From assembly GCF_003253115.1 (NCBI RefSeq), contig NZ_QEQF01000001.1:62001-126000 (forward strand): a stretch of 64,000 bases of DNA, written 5' to 3'. A program made the translations under genes and the position numbers. Positions 8,236-17,109 of the stretch are shown in pieces (within the stretch, counting starts at the first letter, position 1; every line of letters starts with the position of its first letter). The DNA is from Haemophilus_A paraphrohaemolyticus_A. Its GTDB lineage: Bacteria; Pseudomonadota; Gammaproteobacteria; Enterobacterales; Pasteurellaceae. The notes beneath the pieces were generated by a model. It made no database searches and was not told the origin of the DNA. It saw only the letters and a program-made list of their open reading frames with translations.

Positions 8236-10383
8236 ATGAAGTTTCAACACACTTTAGTTTATACCTCCCTCTTTATGGTGCCAGTAGTGGCAATGGCGGA
8301 AAATGCGGCTGAATTAGAACAAGTTAATGTGGTTTCTCAGCTTGAGAAAGTAAAAGCAGCTGGTGATAAACACAAAGAAATCGTTAATTTAAGTTTGCTT
8401 GGTCGTCAAACTGCGTTTACTTCACCTATTGCGGTAGTAAATTATGATGAGAAAGCTTTTGAAGATAAAGCTCCGCGTAATGTTGTAGATGCAATTGCAA
8501 AAACAGATGCTTCTGTTGTGAACTTTGGAGGTGAGACAAACACGCTATCTGGTGTTTATGTTCGCAATCTTCAGTTAGATATGCGCCAAGTAAGTGTAAA
8601 TGGTTTAGCAGGTCTTTATTCTACTTATAACTCACCAACAGCAGGCGTTGCAGCTGCACAATTAATTAAAGGTGCATCAACAGCAACAACGGGAATGGAT
8701 CCAGAAGGCTCAGCTGGAGCATCAATGAATATTGAAACTAAACGTGCGACCGATGAAGATATCAATAAAATTGGTTTTGGCTGGTATAGCAACAATCGTT
8801 TACAAGAAACTTTTGATTTCGGTCGTCGCTTCGGTGCAAATAAAGAATGGGGCGTGCGTGTAAGTGGCAAATATCGTGATGGTGATACAGCTCGTAAAGA
8901 TTATGATGAACTAGCGAAAGAGGTAGCAATTGGTGCTGATTATAATGGCGACAAATTGCGTGTTGGTGTTGATTATATGATTAATAAACGTGATACCAAT
9001 GGTGGTCGTGCACGTTTACAAGATATGCAAAACTTAGCATTTACTGTGCCTTCAGCCCCAAATGGTAAAACAAACTTGAATCCGCATTGGATAGGTCAAA
9101 CTACTCAAGATGAGACCATTATGGGTACATTTGAGTATGATCTGCCTTTTAATATGATGGTTTCTGGTGGTTTAGGTCATATGGAATCTCGTTATGATGG
9201 TGCTTTTGGTCAAATTACGAATATACAACAAAATGGTAAGTTCAATGTAACAGGTATTCGCGGTATGGATTTCCGTTCACGTACAACTAGTGGCAATTTG
9301 AAGTTACAAGGTGAAATTGAAACAGGTTCTGTATTACAAAACTGGAATATTGCTTATGATAGCGTAGTTCGCCAACGCGATCACGATAACAGCAGTGCAA
9401 CCAATGGGCGTGTTACAGGTGGTTCAATTTACTCGCCTACTTTTGGTCGTTTAACGCCCACAACTTTTAATTTATCTCCAGTAAAACAGAACACGGATAG
9501 TAAATTAACAGCACGCAGTCTTGCACTAGCAGATACATTAGGTTTTATCGATAACACTGTTCGTTTAACTTTAGGTGGACGTTTCCAATGGATTAAGCAA
9601 TTGGATAAAACGACAGCGAAAGAAGTGAAAGCAGATCGCTTTAGTCCGATGGTAACTTTGGCTTATGTAGCGAACCCCAATACGGTGTTTTATTCTAACT
9701 ATCTAGAAGATTTAGAGCCAGGTAACGTAGATCAAGATACGGGAGAAATGAATAACCCTCGTGTAAGCAAACAAATTGAAGTAGGTGTGCGTAAGAACTG
9801 GAACGATGCATTTACAACAACATTAAGTGCATATGAAATCCGCCGCCCTGGCATTATTCGTGGAAGAACGGGGACAGCTTTAGCTTCTCTTGCGGGAAAA
9901 GAGCAAGGTAAAGAACGCAATCGTGGTATTGAGTTTAATGCTTATGCAAGTTTGTTTGATAATACCTTACGTCCATCTATCGGCTTAACCTATAACCAAG
10001 CAAAAGTGTTTGATTTCCCAACTTATACAGATACGATCGTATCGGGTGTACAAGTAACCAGCCCTCGTTGGATTGCGAAATCAGCAGTAGAGTGGAATAC
10101 GCCATTCGTACCTAATTTAACCTTGAATGCAGCGTTACAATATTATGGTGCATCTTATCAAGACTCAGCAGCTAACTACAAATTACCATCTTACACCACT
10201 GTAGATTTAGGGGCGAAATATGTGGTTAAAGTGTCAGAAAAACAAACCTTAACTTTACGTGGTGGTGTTGAAAACTTATTCAATAAACATTACTGGCAAG
10301 TACAACGTGGTATGTATGACCGTAGCTTTGCCGTGTTAGGTATGCCACGTACATATTGGGCAAATATGGAATATTCGTTCTAA
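8236..10383 (+). CDS. TonB-dependent outer-membrane receptor, siderophore type
   Basis: 715 residues. A signal peptide (about 1-21, cleavage after AMA) is followed by a TonB-box-like LEQVNVVS. The plug domain contains YVRNLQLDMRQVSVNGLAG and the GMDPEGSAGASMNIETK block typical of FhuA/FhuE-like siderophore receptors. A 22-strand barrel ends in the C-terminal Phe signature (MEYSF). It probably imports a ferric siderophore using TonB-ExbBD energy; the ligand cannot be read from the sequence. A TATAAT lies at 8170-8175 with no good -35, and I see no clear Fur box. A facing uptake-signal hairpin ends the unit. No transporter genes are adjacent. Confidence 0.88.
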   Translation: MKFQHTLVYTSLFMVPVVAMAENAAELEQVNVVSQLEKVKAAGDKHKEIVNLSLLGRQTAFTSPIAVVNYDEKAFEDKAPRNVVDAIAKTDASVVNFGGETNTLSGVYVRNLQLDMRQVSVNGLAGLYSTYNSPTAGVAAAQLIKGASTATTGMDPEGSAGASMNIETKRATDEDINKIGFGWYSNNRLQETFDFGRRFGANKEWGVRVSGKYRDGDTARKDYDELAKEVAIGADYNGDKLRVGVDYMINKRDTNGGRARLQDMQNLAFTVPSAPNGKTNLNPHWIGQTTQDETIMGTFEYDLPFNMMVSGGLGHMESRYDGAFGQITNIQQNGKFNVTGIRGMDFRSRTTSGNLKLQGEIETGSVLQNWNIAYDSVVRQRDHDNSSATNGRVTGGSIYSPTFGRLTPTTFNLSPVKQNTDSKLTARSLALADTLGFIDNTVRLTLGGRFQWIKQLDKTTAKEVKADRFSPMVTLAYVANPNTVFYSNYLEDLEPGNVDQDTGEMNNPRVSKQIEVGVRKNWNDAFTTTLSAYEIRRPGIIRGRTGTALASLAGKEQGKERNRGIEFNAYASLFDNTLRPSIGLTYNQAKVFDFPTYTDTIVSGVQVTSPRWIAKSAVEWNTPFVPNLTLNAALQYYGASYQDSAANYKLPSYTTVDLGAKYVVKVSEKQTLTLRGGVENLFNKHYWQVQRGMYDRSFAVLGMPRTYWANMEYSF

Positions 10384-10406
10384 TCAATCCCTAATTTTAG
10401 GTTTAC

Positions 10407-10465
10407 AAGCGGTCAAATTTTTCTTACGCTTTGCATTGCAAATTGAATGAAAAATTTGACCGCTT
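10407..10465. terminator. Uptake-signal dyad terminator after the TonB receptor
   Basis: AAGCGGTCAAATTTTTC faces GAAAAATTTGACCGCTT, giving a 17-bp near-perfect stem followed by TTATTTTT. Confidence 0.8.
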
Positions 10466-10484
10466 TATTTTTAGGATTTAAATA

Positions 10485-11660
10485 ATGATGACCAAACACT
10501 CTTATCGAAAACTCGCGTTAATGCGGGTTTTCGCATTTTCGCTTTCCGCATTTATTTTTAACACGACAGAGTTTGTGCCAGTGGCTCTGCTTTCAGATAT
10601 CGCCCTAAGTTTTCAGATGGAAACCGCAACCGTTGGGCTGATGATTACCGTATATGCGTGGATAGTGTTTCTCAGCTCGTTGCCGTTGATGTTGCTTACC
10701 GTAAAGGTAGAACGAAAGAAATTACTGCTTTTGATTTTTGCTCTCTTTATTGTTAGCCATATTCTTTCCGTGGTAGCGTGGAATTTCTGGGTATTACTCA
10801 TCTCTCGGATCGGCATTGCTTTGGCACACGCCATTTTCTGGTCGATTACCGCCTCGCTCGTGATTCGAGTTGCACCTAAAGATAAAAAGCAACAAGCATT
10901 GGGCTTGCTTGCATTGGGTAGTTCATTGGCAATGATTTTAGGTTTACCGCTAGGGCGACTGATTGGGCAGTCATTGGATTGGCGTTCCACTTTCGCTGTA
11001 ATTGGTATTATTGCAACGTTGGTCATGCTGTTAATGTGGAAATTGCTCCCTCATTTGCCAAGTAAAAATGCAGGCTCATTGGCAAGCATTCCTGTGTTGA
11101 TGAAACGCCCGTTTTTAGTTGGGATTTATCTGCTTGTGATGATAATTATCTCAGGACACTTTACCACTTACAGCTATATCGAACCTTTTGCTATTAAAGT
11201 CAGCCAGTTCGCTCCTGAAATTGCAACAATGATGTTGTTTATTTTTGGTTTAGCTGGTGTGGCGGGCAGTTTTTTGTTTGGGCGTTTATATGCAAAAAAT
11301 CCACGAAAATTTATCGCTTGTGCCATGCTTTTAGTGATAGTGCCACAACTTTTGCTTTTCCCTCTTAAACACGTGGAAATGGCGATTTTCTTACTGGTTT
11401 TCTTATGGGGAATGGGGATTACTTCACTAAGCATTGCCTTACAAATGTGCGTACTAGAACTTGCCCCAGATGCAACGGATGTCGCAACCGCGATTTATTC
11501 TGGCATTTATAATGTAGGTATTGGGGCAGGTGCACTCTTTGGTAGCATTGTTATTCATCAATTAGGGCTGGAATATGTTGGTTTAATTGGTGGTGGATTG
11601 GGATTGCTGGCGTTAATTTGGTTAGGCATTATGACGATAAAATTCGGTAAGAAAGCCTAG
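10485..11660 (+). CDS. sotB: SotB/YdeA-type sugar efflux transporter (MFS)
   Basis: 391 residues with about 12 membrane segments. The N-terminal AFIFNTTEFVPVALLSDIA, ISRIGIALAHAIFWSITAS and LGLPLGR segments match the SotB family closely. SotB exports arabinose and related sugars, and relatives export other small molecules, so the substrate here is not certain. Two adjacent ATGs (10485 and 10488) follow an AGGA-like site. It is flanked by terminators on both sides and is therefore likely monocistronic. Confidence 0.88.
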   Translation: MMTKHSYRKLALMRVFAFSLSAFIFNTTEFVPVALLSDIALSFQMETATVGLMITVYAWIVFLSSLPLMLLTVKVERKKLLLLIFALFIVSHILSVVAWNFWVLLISRIGIALAHAIFWSITASLVIRVAPKDKKQQALGLLALGSSLAMILGLPLGRLIGQSLDWRSTFAVIGIIATLVMLLMWKLLPHLPSKNAGSLASIPVLMKRPFLVGIYLLVMIIISGHFTTYSYIEPFAIKVSQFAPEIATMMLFIFGLAGVAGSFLFGRLYAKNPRKFIACAMLLVIVPQLLLFPLKHVEMAIFLLVFLWGMGITSLSIALQMCVLELAPDATDVATAIYSGIYNVGIGAGALFGSIVIHQLGLEYVGLIGGGLGLLALIWLGIMTIKFGKKA

Positions 11661-11666
11661 AAAAAT

Positions 11667-11688
11667 TTAGGCGGGATTTCCCGCCTAA
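11667..11688. terminator. Bidirectional terminator between sotB and upp
   Basis: TTAGGCGGGA / TCCCGCCTAA forms a perfect stem with a two-base loop between convergent genes, with A-rich and T-rich flanks. Confidence 0.85.
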
Positions 11689-11698
11689 TTGTTTGGAA

Positions 11699-12325
11699 TT
11701 ATTTCGTCCCAAAAATCTTATCACCTGCATCACCTAAACCAGGGACGATATAGCCATGTTCGTTTAGGTGGCTGTCGATTGATGCCGTGTAAAGTTCGAT
11801 GTCTGGATGGCTTGCTTTTAAGGCTTCAATACCTTCAGGAGCGGCAACAAGTACTAACACTTTAATGTGTTTACAGCCAGCATTTTTAAGTAAATCGAGG
11901 GTAGCGATCATTGACCCACCTGTTGCTAACATTGGGTCAACAACAATAGCTAAGCGTTCTTCTACATCGTTTGCCAATTTTTTGAAGTATGGTACAGGTT
12001 TTAAGGTTTCTTCATCACGGTAGATACCCACCACGCTGATACGTGCACTTGGGATGTGTTCTAACACGCCATCCATCATCCCTAAGCCTGCGCGTAAAAT
12101 TGGCACCACAGTGACTTTTTTACCTTTAATGCGGTCTACCTCTACTTTACCGCACCAACCATCTATTTCTACTTTTTCTGTTTCTAAATCTTTAGTCGCT
12201 TCATAAGTTAAAAGGCTGCCAACTTCAGTAGCAAGTTGACGGAAGTCTTTGGTGCTGATTTCAGCAGCACGCATCAAGCCTAATTTATGGCGTACAAGTG
12301 GGTGTTTTACTTCAACAATTTTCAT
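11699..12325 (-). CDS. upp: Uracil phosphoribosyltransferase
   Basis: 208 residues from the ATG at 12325 (MKIVEVKHPLV), chosen over the ATG six bases upstream because it lies 7 bases after AAGGAG and matches the family start. The PRPP-binding loop VVDPMLATGGS and the C-terminal uracil-binding YIVPGLGDAGD are intact. The enzyme makes UMP from uracil and PRPP in pyrimidine salvage. It follows fadD by only 24 bases in the same direction, so it may be the last gene of the rseB-rseC-fadD unit. Confidence 0.97.
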   Translation of the reverse strand: MKIVEVKHPLVRHKLGLMRAAEISTKDFRQLATEVGSLLTYEATKDLETEKVEIDGWCGKVEVDRIKGKKVTVVPILRAGLGMMDGVLEHIPSARISVVGIYRDEETLKPVPYFKKLANDVEERLAIVVDPMLATGGSMIATLDLLKNAGCKHIKVLVLVAAPEGIEALKASHPDIELYTASIDSHLNEHGYIVPGLGDAGDKIFGTK

Positions 12326-12349
12326 CTTCATTCTCCTTTCTGGATTTGG

Positions 12350-14038
12350 CTAGGATTTGATATTTAACTTGGCAATTTCTTCATCACGGAGCACGCGACG
12401 TAAGATTTTACCCACATTGGTTTTTGGTAATTCATCCCTGAATTCAATCTCTTTCGGGATTTTATAGCCTGTGAGGAATTGGCGACAGTAAGAACGCAAC
12501 TCTTCACGGGTTAAGCTTTCATCTTTTTTGGTGACGAAAATTTTGATAATTTCGCCAGAAACAGGGTGGGGCACACCTACGGCAACTACTTCATTCACTT
12601 TCGGGTTATGTGCCACCACATCTTCGATCTCGTTTGGGTAGACATTAAAGCCTGACACGATGATCATATCTTTTTTGCGATCGACGATGCGTAAGTTGAG
12701 ATCTTGCCCCATTTCAACAATATCACCTGTTGCCATCCAGCCGTTGTGCAAGACTTCGGCGGTATCTTCTGGGCGGTTCCAGTAGCCTTTCATCACTTGC
12801 GGACCTTTTACCCAAAGCTCGCCATGCTCGCCCATTGGCACTTCATTGCCTACGTCGTCCATAATGCGAATATCCGTATTCGGCACAGGCACTCCAATGG
12901 AGCCTGTGTGTTCGGTGGAATCCCAACGAGAAGCGGCAATCAATGGCGAACATTCGGTCATTCCATAGCCTTCAATAATGTGACAACCAGTGGTTTCAAA
13001 CCAGCGTTTTGCGACAGCTCCTTGAATAGCTGCTCCGCCTCCAACGCTTAAACGTAGAGCAGAGAAGTCTACCTCTTTGAAATGTTCGTTATTCAGTAGA
13101 GCATTAAAGAGTGTATTTACACCACAAAGTGCCACAATGCGCTGTTTTTTCAGCTCTTTGACAAAGCCTGGAATATCTCGCGGGTTGGTAATCAATAAGC
13201 CCGTTACGCCTAATTCGATAAAGAGTAAACAGTTTACTGACAAGGCAAACACGTGGTACATCGGCAATGGAATCGCTGCCACGCGAACTTTGGCATCTTT
13301 TAATAATGGCTGTGCCACCCATTTAGCTTGGAAAACATTGGCAACCATATTGGCGTGTGTGAGCATTGCACCTTTTGCTACGCCTGTTGTGCCGCCCGTA
13401 TATTGTAGGAAAGCAAGGTCGCTACTTTCTAAATTTGGTTTTACATATTGACGCTGTTTCCCAATGCTCAAGGCTTCGCGGAAACTCACTGCGTGTGGGA
13501 GTTTATATTTTGGCACGAGTTTTTTGATGTATTTCACCACGAAATTCACCAACGTACGTTTTCCAAATGAGAGCTGATCGCCCATACGGGTTAAAATCAC
13601 GTGCTCCACTTGAGTGTTGAAGACCACTTTTTCGAGTGTGGCAGCAAAATTAGAAACGATGACAATTGCTTTCGCACCGCTGTCGTTGAGCTGATGTTCC
13701 AACTCGCGAGGCGTATAGAGCGGATTAACGTTTACGATCACTAAACCTGCACGTAATGCACCGAATAAGGCAATCGGATATTGCAACAGGTTTGGCATCA
13801 TTAATGCGACTCGATCACCTTTTTCTAAACGCAATTCATTTTGTAAATAAGCAGCAAAAGCACGACTACGTTCTTCCAATTTTCGGAAGGTTAAAACTTG
13901 TCCCATATTGATATAAGCAGGCATATCAGGATGTCGTTTTACGGCTGCTTCAAACATCTCTACGAGAGATTCATATTTCGTTACATCAATCGTTTTTTCT
14001 GCGTTAGGTGGGTAATTATCAAACCAAATTTTTTCCAT
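12350..14038 (-). CDS. fadD: Long-chain-fatty-acid--CoA ligase
   Basis: 562 residues, typical of FadD. The AMP-binding P-loop-like motif YTGGTTGVAKG begins at residue 213. EGYGMTECSP, the ATGD motif and the hinge IVDRKKDMIIVSGFNVYPNEIE follow, and a C-terminal Lys lies in NVGKILRR. It activates exogenous fatty acids to acyl-CoA at the inner membrane. It starts 6 bases after rseC, so it is probably cotranscribed with rseB-rseC. No beta-oxidation genes are near, so the acyl-CoA may serve phospholipid synthesis; this last point is inference. Confidence 0.95.
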   Translation of the reverse strand: MEKIWFDNYPPNAEKTIDVTKYESLVEMFEAAVKRHPDMPAYINMGQVLTFRKLEERSRAFAAYLQNELRLEKGDRVALMMPNLLQYPIALFGALRAGLVIVNVNPLYTPRELEHQLNDSGAKAIVIVSNFAATLEKVVFNTQVEHVILTRMGDQLSFGKRTLVNFVVKYIKKLVPKYKLPHAVSFREALSIGKQRQYVKPNLESSDLAFLQYTGGTTGVAKGAMLTHANMVANVFQAKWVAQPLLKDAKVRVAAIPLPMYHVFALSVNCLLFIELGVTGLLITNPRDIPGFVKELKKQRIVALCGVNTLFNALLNNEHFKEVDFSALRLSVGGGAAIQGAVAKRWFETTGCHIIEGYGMTECSPLIAASRWDSTEHTGSIGVPVPNTDIRIMDDVGNEVPMGEHGELWVKGPQVMKGYWNRPEDTAEVLHNGWMATGDIVEMGQDLNLRIVDRKKDMIIVSGFNVYPNEIEDVVAHNPKVNEVVAVGVPHPVSGEIIKIFVTKKDESLTREELRSYCRQFLTGYKIPKEIEFRDELPKTNVGKILRRVLRDEEIAKLNIKS

Positions 14039-14044
14039 TATTGT

Positions 14045-14494
14045 TTAGTCTCCTGCCCCGAAAGTGTTACTTTTGCCTAAGAAAATCGGGGTAAATTTTG
14101 TTAATGATTGATGGGCAGTAACCAGTTTCACCGTCCAAAAGCTGCAAGCGGTTAAAAAAATTACACCACTTGCAACCAGAAGTTCGTTGCTAAAAAGAGC
14201 AGAAAAAAGGAGTGTTGAGCCAATAAGTACCATTAAAGGCACGCAATAAACCCAAAACACGCTCATTAAAAGCGTATTTTCTGCCAAACCGAGCTGGATT
14301 TGATCGCCTGCTTTTAAGACTTGATCTACTTTAATTTCAAAGCGTGGTGCAGTTTTCTCGCCAGATAAGCCTGATAAAGCTTTACTTCCACAATGATTTT
14401 GTGCGGCACAACCACCGCAGCCGCTTTTGGCATAGCATTGCACCAAGGCTTTACCGTTTTGGTAGCTTAGCACCGTGGCTTGTTCAATCATCAT
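14045..14494 (-). CDS. rseC: RseC/MucC-like regulator, SoxR-reducing system family
   Basis: 149 residues from the ATG at 14494, which follows AAGGAG by 6 bases; the longer open frame upstream overlaps rseB and has no support. The N-terminal domain carries four Cys (20, 26, 29, 35) in a CAKSGCGGCAAQNHC arrangement. Two membrane helices follow (about 78-98 and 103-121). RseC family proteins accompany RseA/RseB in sigma-E control and, in E. coli, also help reduce SoxR. The start codon lies 10 bases after the rseB stop. Confidence 0.92.
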   Translation of the reverse strand: MMIEQATVLSYQNGKALVQCYAKSGCGGCAAQNHCGSKALSGLSGEKTAPRFEIKVDQVLKAGDQIQLGLAENTLLMSVFWVYCVPLMVLIGSTLLFSALFSNELLVASGVIFLTACSFWTVKLVTAHQSLTKFTPIFLGKSNTFGAGD

Positions 14495-14504
14495 ATCGCA
14501 CTCC

Positions 14505-15458
14505 TTATTGTGGCAAAACCACACTTTGCGCCACTTTTTCCGCCACTGGCATTGGAATATCGCCAATGACTACCAGTTCGCGATTTCCAACCAAGTGGGT
14601 AAATAAAATCAGTTTCTCTTGGCGGGCAAATTGGTTGTTGAATATTTCATCACCTTGTGTGCGAAGATAGACGGTAAAAGTAGATAATCCATCGCTATAA
14701 AGCTGGCTTTCGACCACTTCAGTTTGAAGCTGTTCGCTGGCAATCACTTGGTGAGAGCTTGAAATCAGCTTAAACCCTGTCGGTAGCCAACTCACTTGCC
14801 ATGCAAGCGGCCTGTTTTCTGTGTGAAATTGCGAATTCACAGGTGGTAATAACATCGTATTTAACCGAGGCACAAGGTTGTCGAATTGGTCGATGATACG
14901 TTGCTCAATCACTCGGAATTGTTCCAGTAGTGCATTTTGCTCATCGTGTAATTCGCTTTTGAGCAGAAGATAGTTCTCTTCATCGATCCAAAGCGTATAG
15001 CTAAAGCGAGTATTGTCGGAAGGTACAATTTTGATCATATTCGCAATGCGATCTGCCACGCGAGATTTACCCAATGGGATAAAATTGTAATGGGTGAGTT
15101 CATTAAAATTCGCGTGAAATACGGCAGGAAGATCATCTAAAATTTGGCCACCTTTTAAGCTAAACGGGGTGAAACTAAAGCCAAGATAGCTAATTGTATT
15201 ATTACGTAATACAATAGTTTCATACGCATTATCAAGGCTGAGCAGTTGAGCAAATTCTTGATTGCTTTCAACAGCGTGATGATATTTCATTGATTTAATA
15301 TTTTCACCGTGTTGGAGAATGTAATGCAACTCGTAATGACGATTTTTGTGAGCTTCCATCATTGCATTGAGCAAATCGATGGGTTTGGTCAGCTCTGCTT
15401 TAACGGGCTGCGCCAATGCAAGCAAAAAGGTGAGAGAGAATAAAATGATTTTCTTCAT
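14505..15458 (-). CDS. rseB: Sigma-E factor regulatory protein RseB
   Basis: 317 residues, family length. A signal peptide (cleavage after PVKA, about residue 21) sends it to the periplasm. The MucB/RseB two-domain fold is recognisable from the LLNAMMEAHKNRHYELHY opening and the C-terminal VSWLPTGFKL block. RseB binds the RseA periplasmic domain and shields it from DegS until envelope stress. Unlike the tight enterobacterial operon, 190 bases and a terminator hairpin separate it from rseA, so it probably has its own promoter in 15459-15590. Confidence 0.93.
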   Translation of the reverse strand: MKKIILFSLTFLLALAQPVKAELTKPIDLLNAMMEAHKNRHYELHYILQHGENIKSMKYHHAVESNQEFAQLLSLDNAYETIVLRNNTISYLGFSFTPFSLKGGQILDDLPAVFHANFNELTHYNFIPLGKSRVADRIANMIKIVPSDNTRFSYTLWIDEENYLLLKSELHDEQNALLEQFRVIEQRIIDQFDNLVPRLNTMLLPPVNSQFHTENRPLAWQVSWLPTGFKLISSSHQVIASEQLQTEVVESQLYSDGLSTFTVYLRTQGDEIFNNQFARQEKLILFTHLVGNRELVVIGDIPMPVAEKVAQSVVLPQ

Positions 15459-15599
15459 ATTAAGCCTTTTTCATTTTTATAAACATTGAGGCATTAAACG
15501 TTCAGATATAAGCGGTGCGATTCTACCAAAAATTTGCAAAAAAATCGCAAAAAGTTATCGCTTGCAGAGAATTAAGCGACACAATTAGGCAAAAATAAA

Positions 15600-15627
15600 G
15601 CCACTCATATAAGTATATATGAGTGGC
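15600..15627 (-). terminator. Intrinsic terminator between rseA and rseB
   Basis: The 12-bp stem GCCACTCATATA / TATATGAGTGGC has a 4-base loop and, read on the minus strand, is followed by TTTATTTTT. It should end much of the rpoE-rseA transcript before rseB. Confidence 0.85.
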
Positions 15628-15648
15628 AGAATTTATTTATTACCTGAG

Positions 15649-16236
15649 TTATTTTTGTAAATGTTTCTCTGTTACGGTTGAAGAGGTTTGTGCTTTCGCT
15701 TTTTCTTCATCGGTTAACGTCACATTTTGAGTACGGCGTTGGATTTCATAATTTTGCAATAATGAATCTAAACGGTGTTGTTGTTGCTCAAGTTTTTCTG
15801 GGGTCACTAAATCTTTGCTTGGTGCATTGTAGCTTACTGCTTGAACTGCATTGCTAAATGGTATTGTTTGCAACGTAGGCTCAGTTTGAGCCACATCTTC
15901 TGAGCTGTTCATTATATTCACACCCACAAGTGCAACTAAGCAGACAGAAGCAGCAATCCCAGCTTGCATAATTGGGGTTACCCAACGTTTAAGTTTCACC
16001 ATTAAACCACGAGGTTTCTCTTGTATAGATTCGATGGTTTCGTTTTCAAGCAAGGTTTCCATTTTGGTAGAGAAGTCTGCATTGAGTAACACCTCTTCGC
16101 CTTGCATCACGTTACGAATCATATGATAGCTTGCCCATTTTGCTTTTAATTCAGGGCTGTTTGTGAGCGTATAGGCAAACTCTATGCCATTCGCTTGCCC
16201 GTCCATATAAGCTGACAAGGTCTCTTTTTGTTGCAT
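15649..16236 (-). CDS. rseA: Anti-sigma-E factor RseA
   Basis: 195 residues from the ATG at 16236, which follows GGAG by 6 bases; the open frame begins four codons earlier at a TTG lying in the ribosome site itself. The N-terminal cytoplasmic domain (MQQKETLSAYMDGQ, WASYHMIRNVMQGE) holds sigma-E. One membrane helix spans about residues 92-109, and a Gln-rich periplasmic tail should be the target of RseB and DegS. It lies 55 bases downstream of rpoE. Confidence 0.94.
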   Translation of the reverse strand: MQQKETLSAYMDGQANGIEFAYTLTNSPELKAKWASYHMIRNVMQGEEVLLNADFSTKMETLLENETIESIQEKPRGLMVKLKRWVTPIMQAGIAASVCLVALVGVNIMNSSEDVAQTEPTLQTIPFSNAVQAVSYNAPSKDLVTPEKLEQQQHRLDSLLQNYEIQRRTQNVTLTDEEKAKAQTSSTVTEKHLQK

Positions 16237-16291
16237 AATAAACTCCAATTAACTTGAAATAGACGTGTTTCTCAACACAAATAATAGATGG

Positions 16292-16867
16292 TTAAGCTGC
16301 CATAAGTGGTTGAATTTTGGCATCGATTGCTTCACGTGCTCGGAAAATACGCGAACGTACTGTACCAACAGGGCAACTCATCACTTCAGCAATCTCTTCA
16401 TAACTTAATCCTTCGATTTCACGAAGTGTGATTGCCATTTTTAATTCTTCAGGCAGATTCTCAATCGTTTCAAACACCACCCGTTTTAGCTCATTCGATA
16501 AAACTAAATTTTCAGGAGTGTCAGTTTCACGCAACTGCGTGCCGGCATCATAACTTTCCGCATCTTCGGCTAAAATATCTTCTTTGGGCGGTCTACGACC
16601 TAATGCAGTTAAATGATTTTTTGCTGTATTCACCGCAATACGGTAAAGCCAAGTATAAAATGCACTTTCGCCTCTAAATGAAGCTAAAGAACGATAAGCC
16701 TTGATGAATGATTCTTGCACAATGTCAGGAATATCATCACGGGAAACATAACGAGTAAGTAAACCAGCTACGCGGTTTTGATAGCGTACTACCAATAAGT
16801 TAAATGCTTTTTTATCACCTTGTTGTGCTTTTTCAACTAATTCTTGGTCGGTGATTTGTTCGCTCAA
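16292..16867 (-). CDS. rpoE: RNA polymerase sigma-E factor
   Basis: 191 residues, standard for RpoE. Region 2 contains YQNRVAGLLTRYV and PDIVQESFIKAYR. Region 4 contains LREIEGLSYEEIAEVMSCPVGTVRSRIFRARE. It directs transcription of envelope-stress genes and is held by RseA. The start is TTG at 16867, 8 bases after AGGAG, giving the expected MSEQ N-terminus; a TTG start is unusual for rpoE and could lower its translation. Confidence 0.96.
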   Translation of the reverse strand: MSEQITDQELVEKAQQGDKKAFNLLVVRYQNRVAGLLTRYVSRDDIPDIVQESFIKAYRSLASFRGESAFYTWLYRIAVNTAKNHLTALGRRPPKEDILAEDAESYDAGTQLRETDTPENLVLSNELKRVVFETIENLPEELKMAITLREIEGLSYEEIAEVMSCPVGTVRSRIFRAREAIDAKIQPLMAA

Positions 16868-16919
16868 TTTGCGGACTCCTAAATATATAATCGATTTATT
16901 TTAATCATCGCCATCTCTT

Positions 16920-16972
16920 TCACAGCTTTAGTGTGTCGTTTTTGGCAATAGTTCAAAAAAGTTTAAAAAATT
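16920..16972 (-). promoter_or_regulatory. Possible sigma-E autoregulatory promoter of rpoE
   Basis: On the minus strand AAACTTTTTTGAACT is followed about 15-17 bases later by CCAAAAA and CACACTAA. This resembles the sigma-E pattern (GAACTT, 16-17 bases, TCNNA) without matching it exactly. Autoregulation of rpoE is the rule in relatives. Confidence 0.3.
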
Positions 16973-17066
16973 TTCAAAAAGTATGTTTTTATGAAAATGT
17001 AAAGGAGAGCGATTTTACTGAATATCGGCAAAAGATCAAAATATATCGGTGTATTGGGGTTAACTT

Positions 17067-17075
17067 TGCTATAAT
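17067..17075 (+). promoter_or_regulatory. Extended -10 promoter of the yfiF-like gene
   Basis: TGCTATAAT at 17067-17075 is a perfect extended -10, 35 bases before the likely ATG. No convincing -35 is present. Confidence 0.5.
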
Positions 17076-17109
17076 TTGGAAACTTTTATCCCTTATATGG
17101 AAACCGATT

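Noticed and set aside
10384..10484. Possible small RNA or CRISPR-like repeat from the facing 9-mers
   Set aside because: The paired motif is the DNA-uptake signal acting as a terminator; there is no array and no spacer pattern anywhere in the window.
14495..14566. Longer RseC start at 14566
   Set aside because: It overlaps rseB coding sequence; the ATG at 14494 has a well-spaced AAGGAG and the family start MIEQATV.
16933..17109. Upstream start for the YfiF-like protein
   Set aside because: An extended -10 promoter lies at 17067-17075 inside it, and the sequence is AT-rich non-family text.
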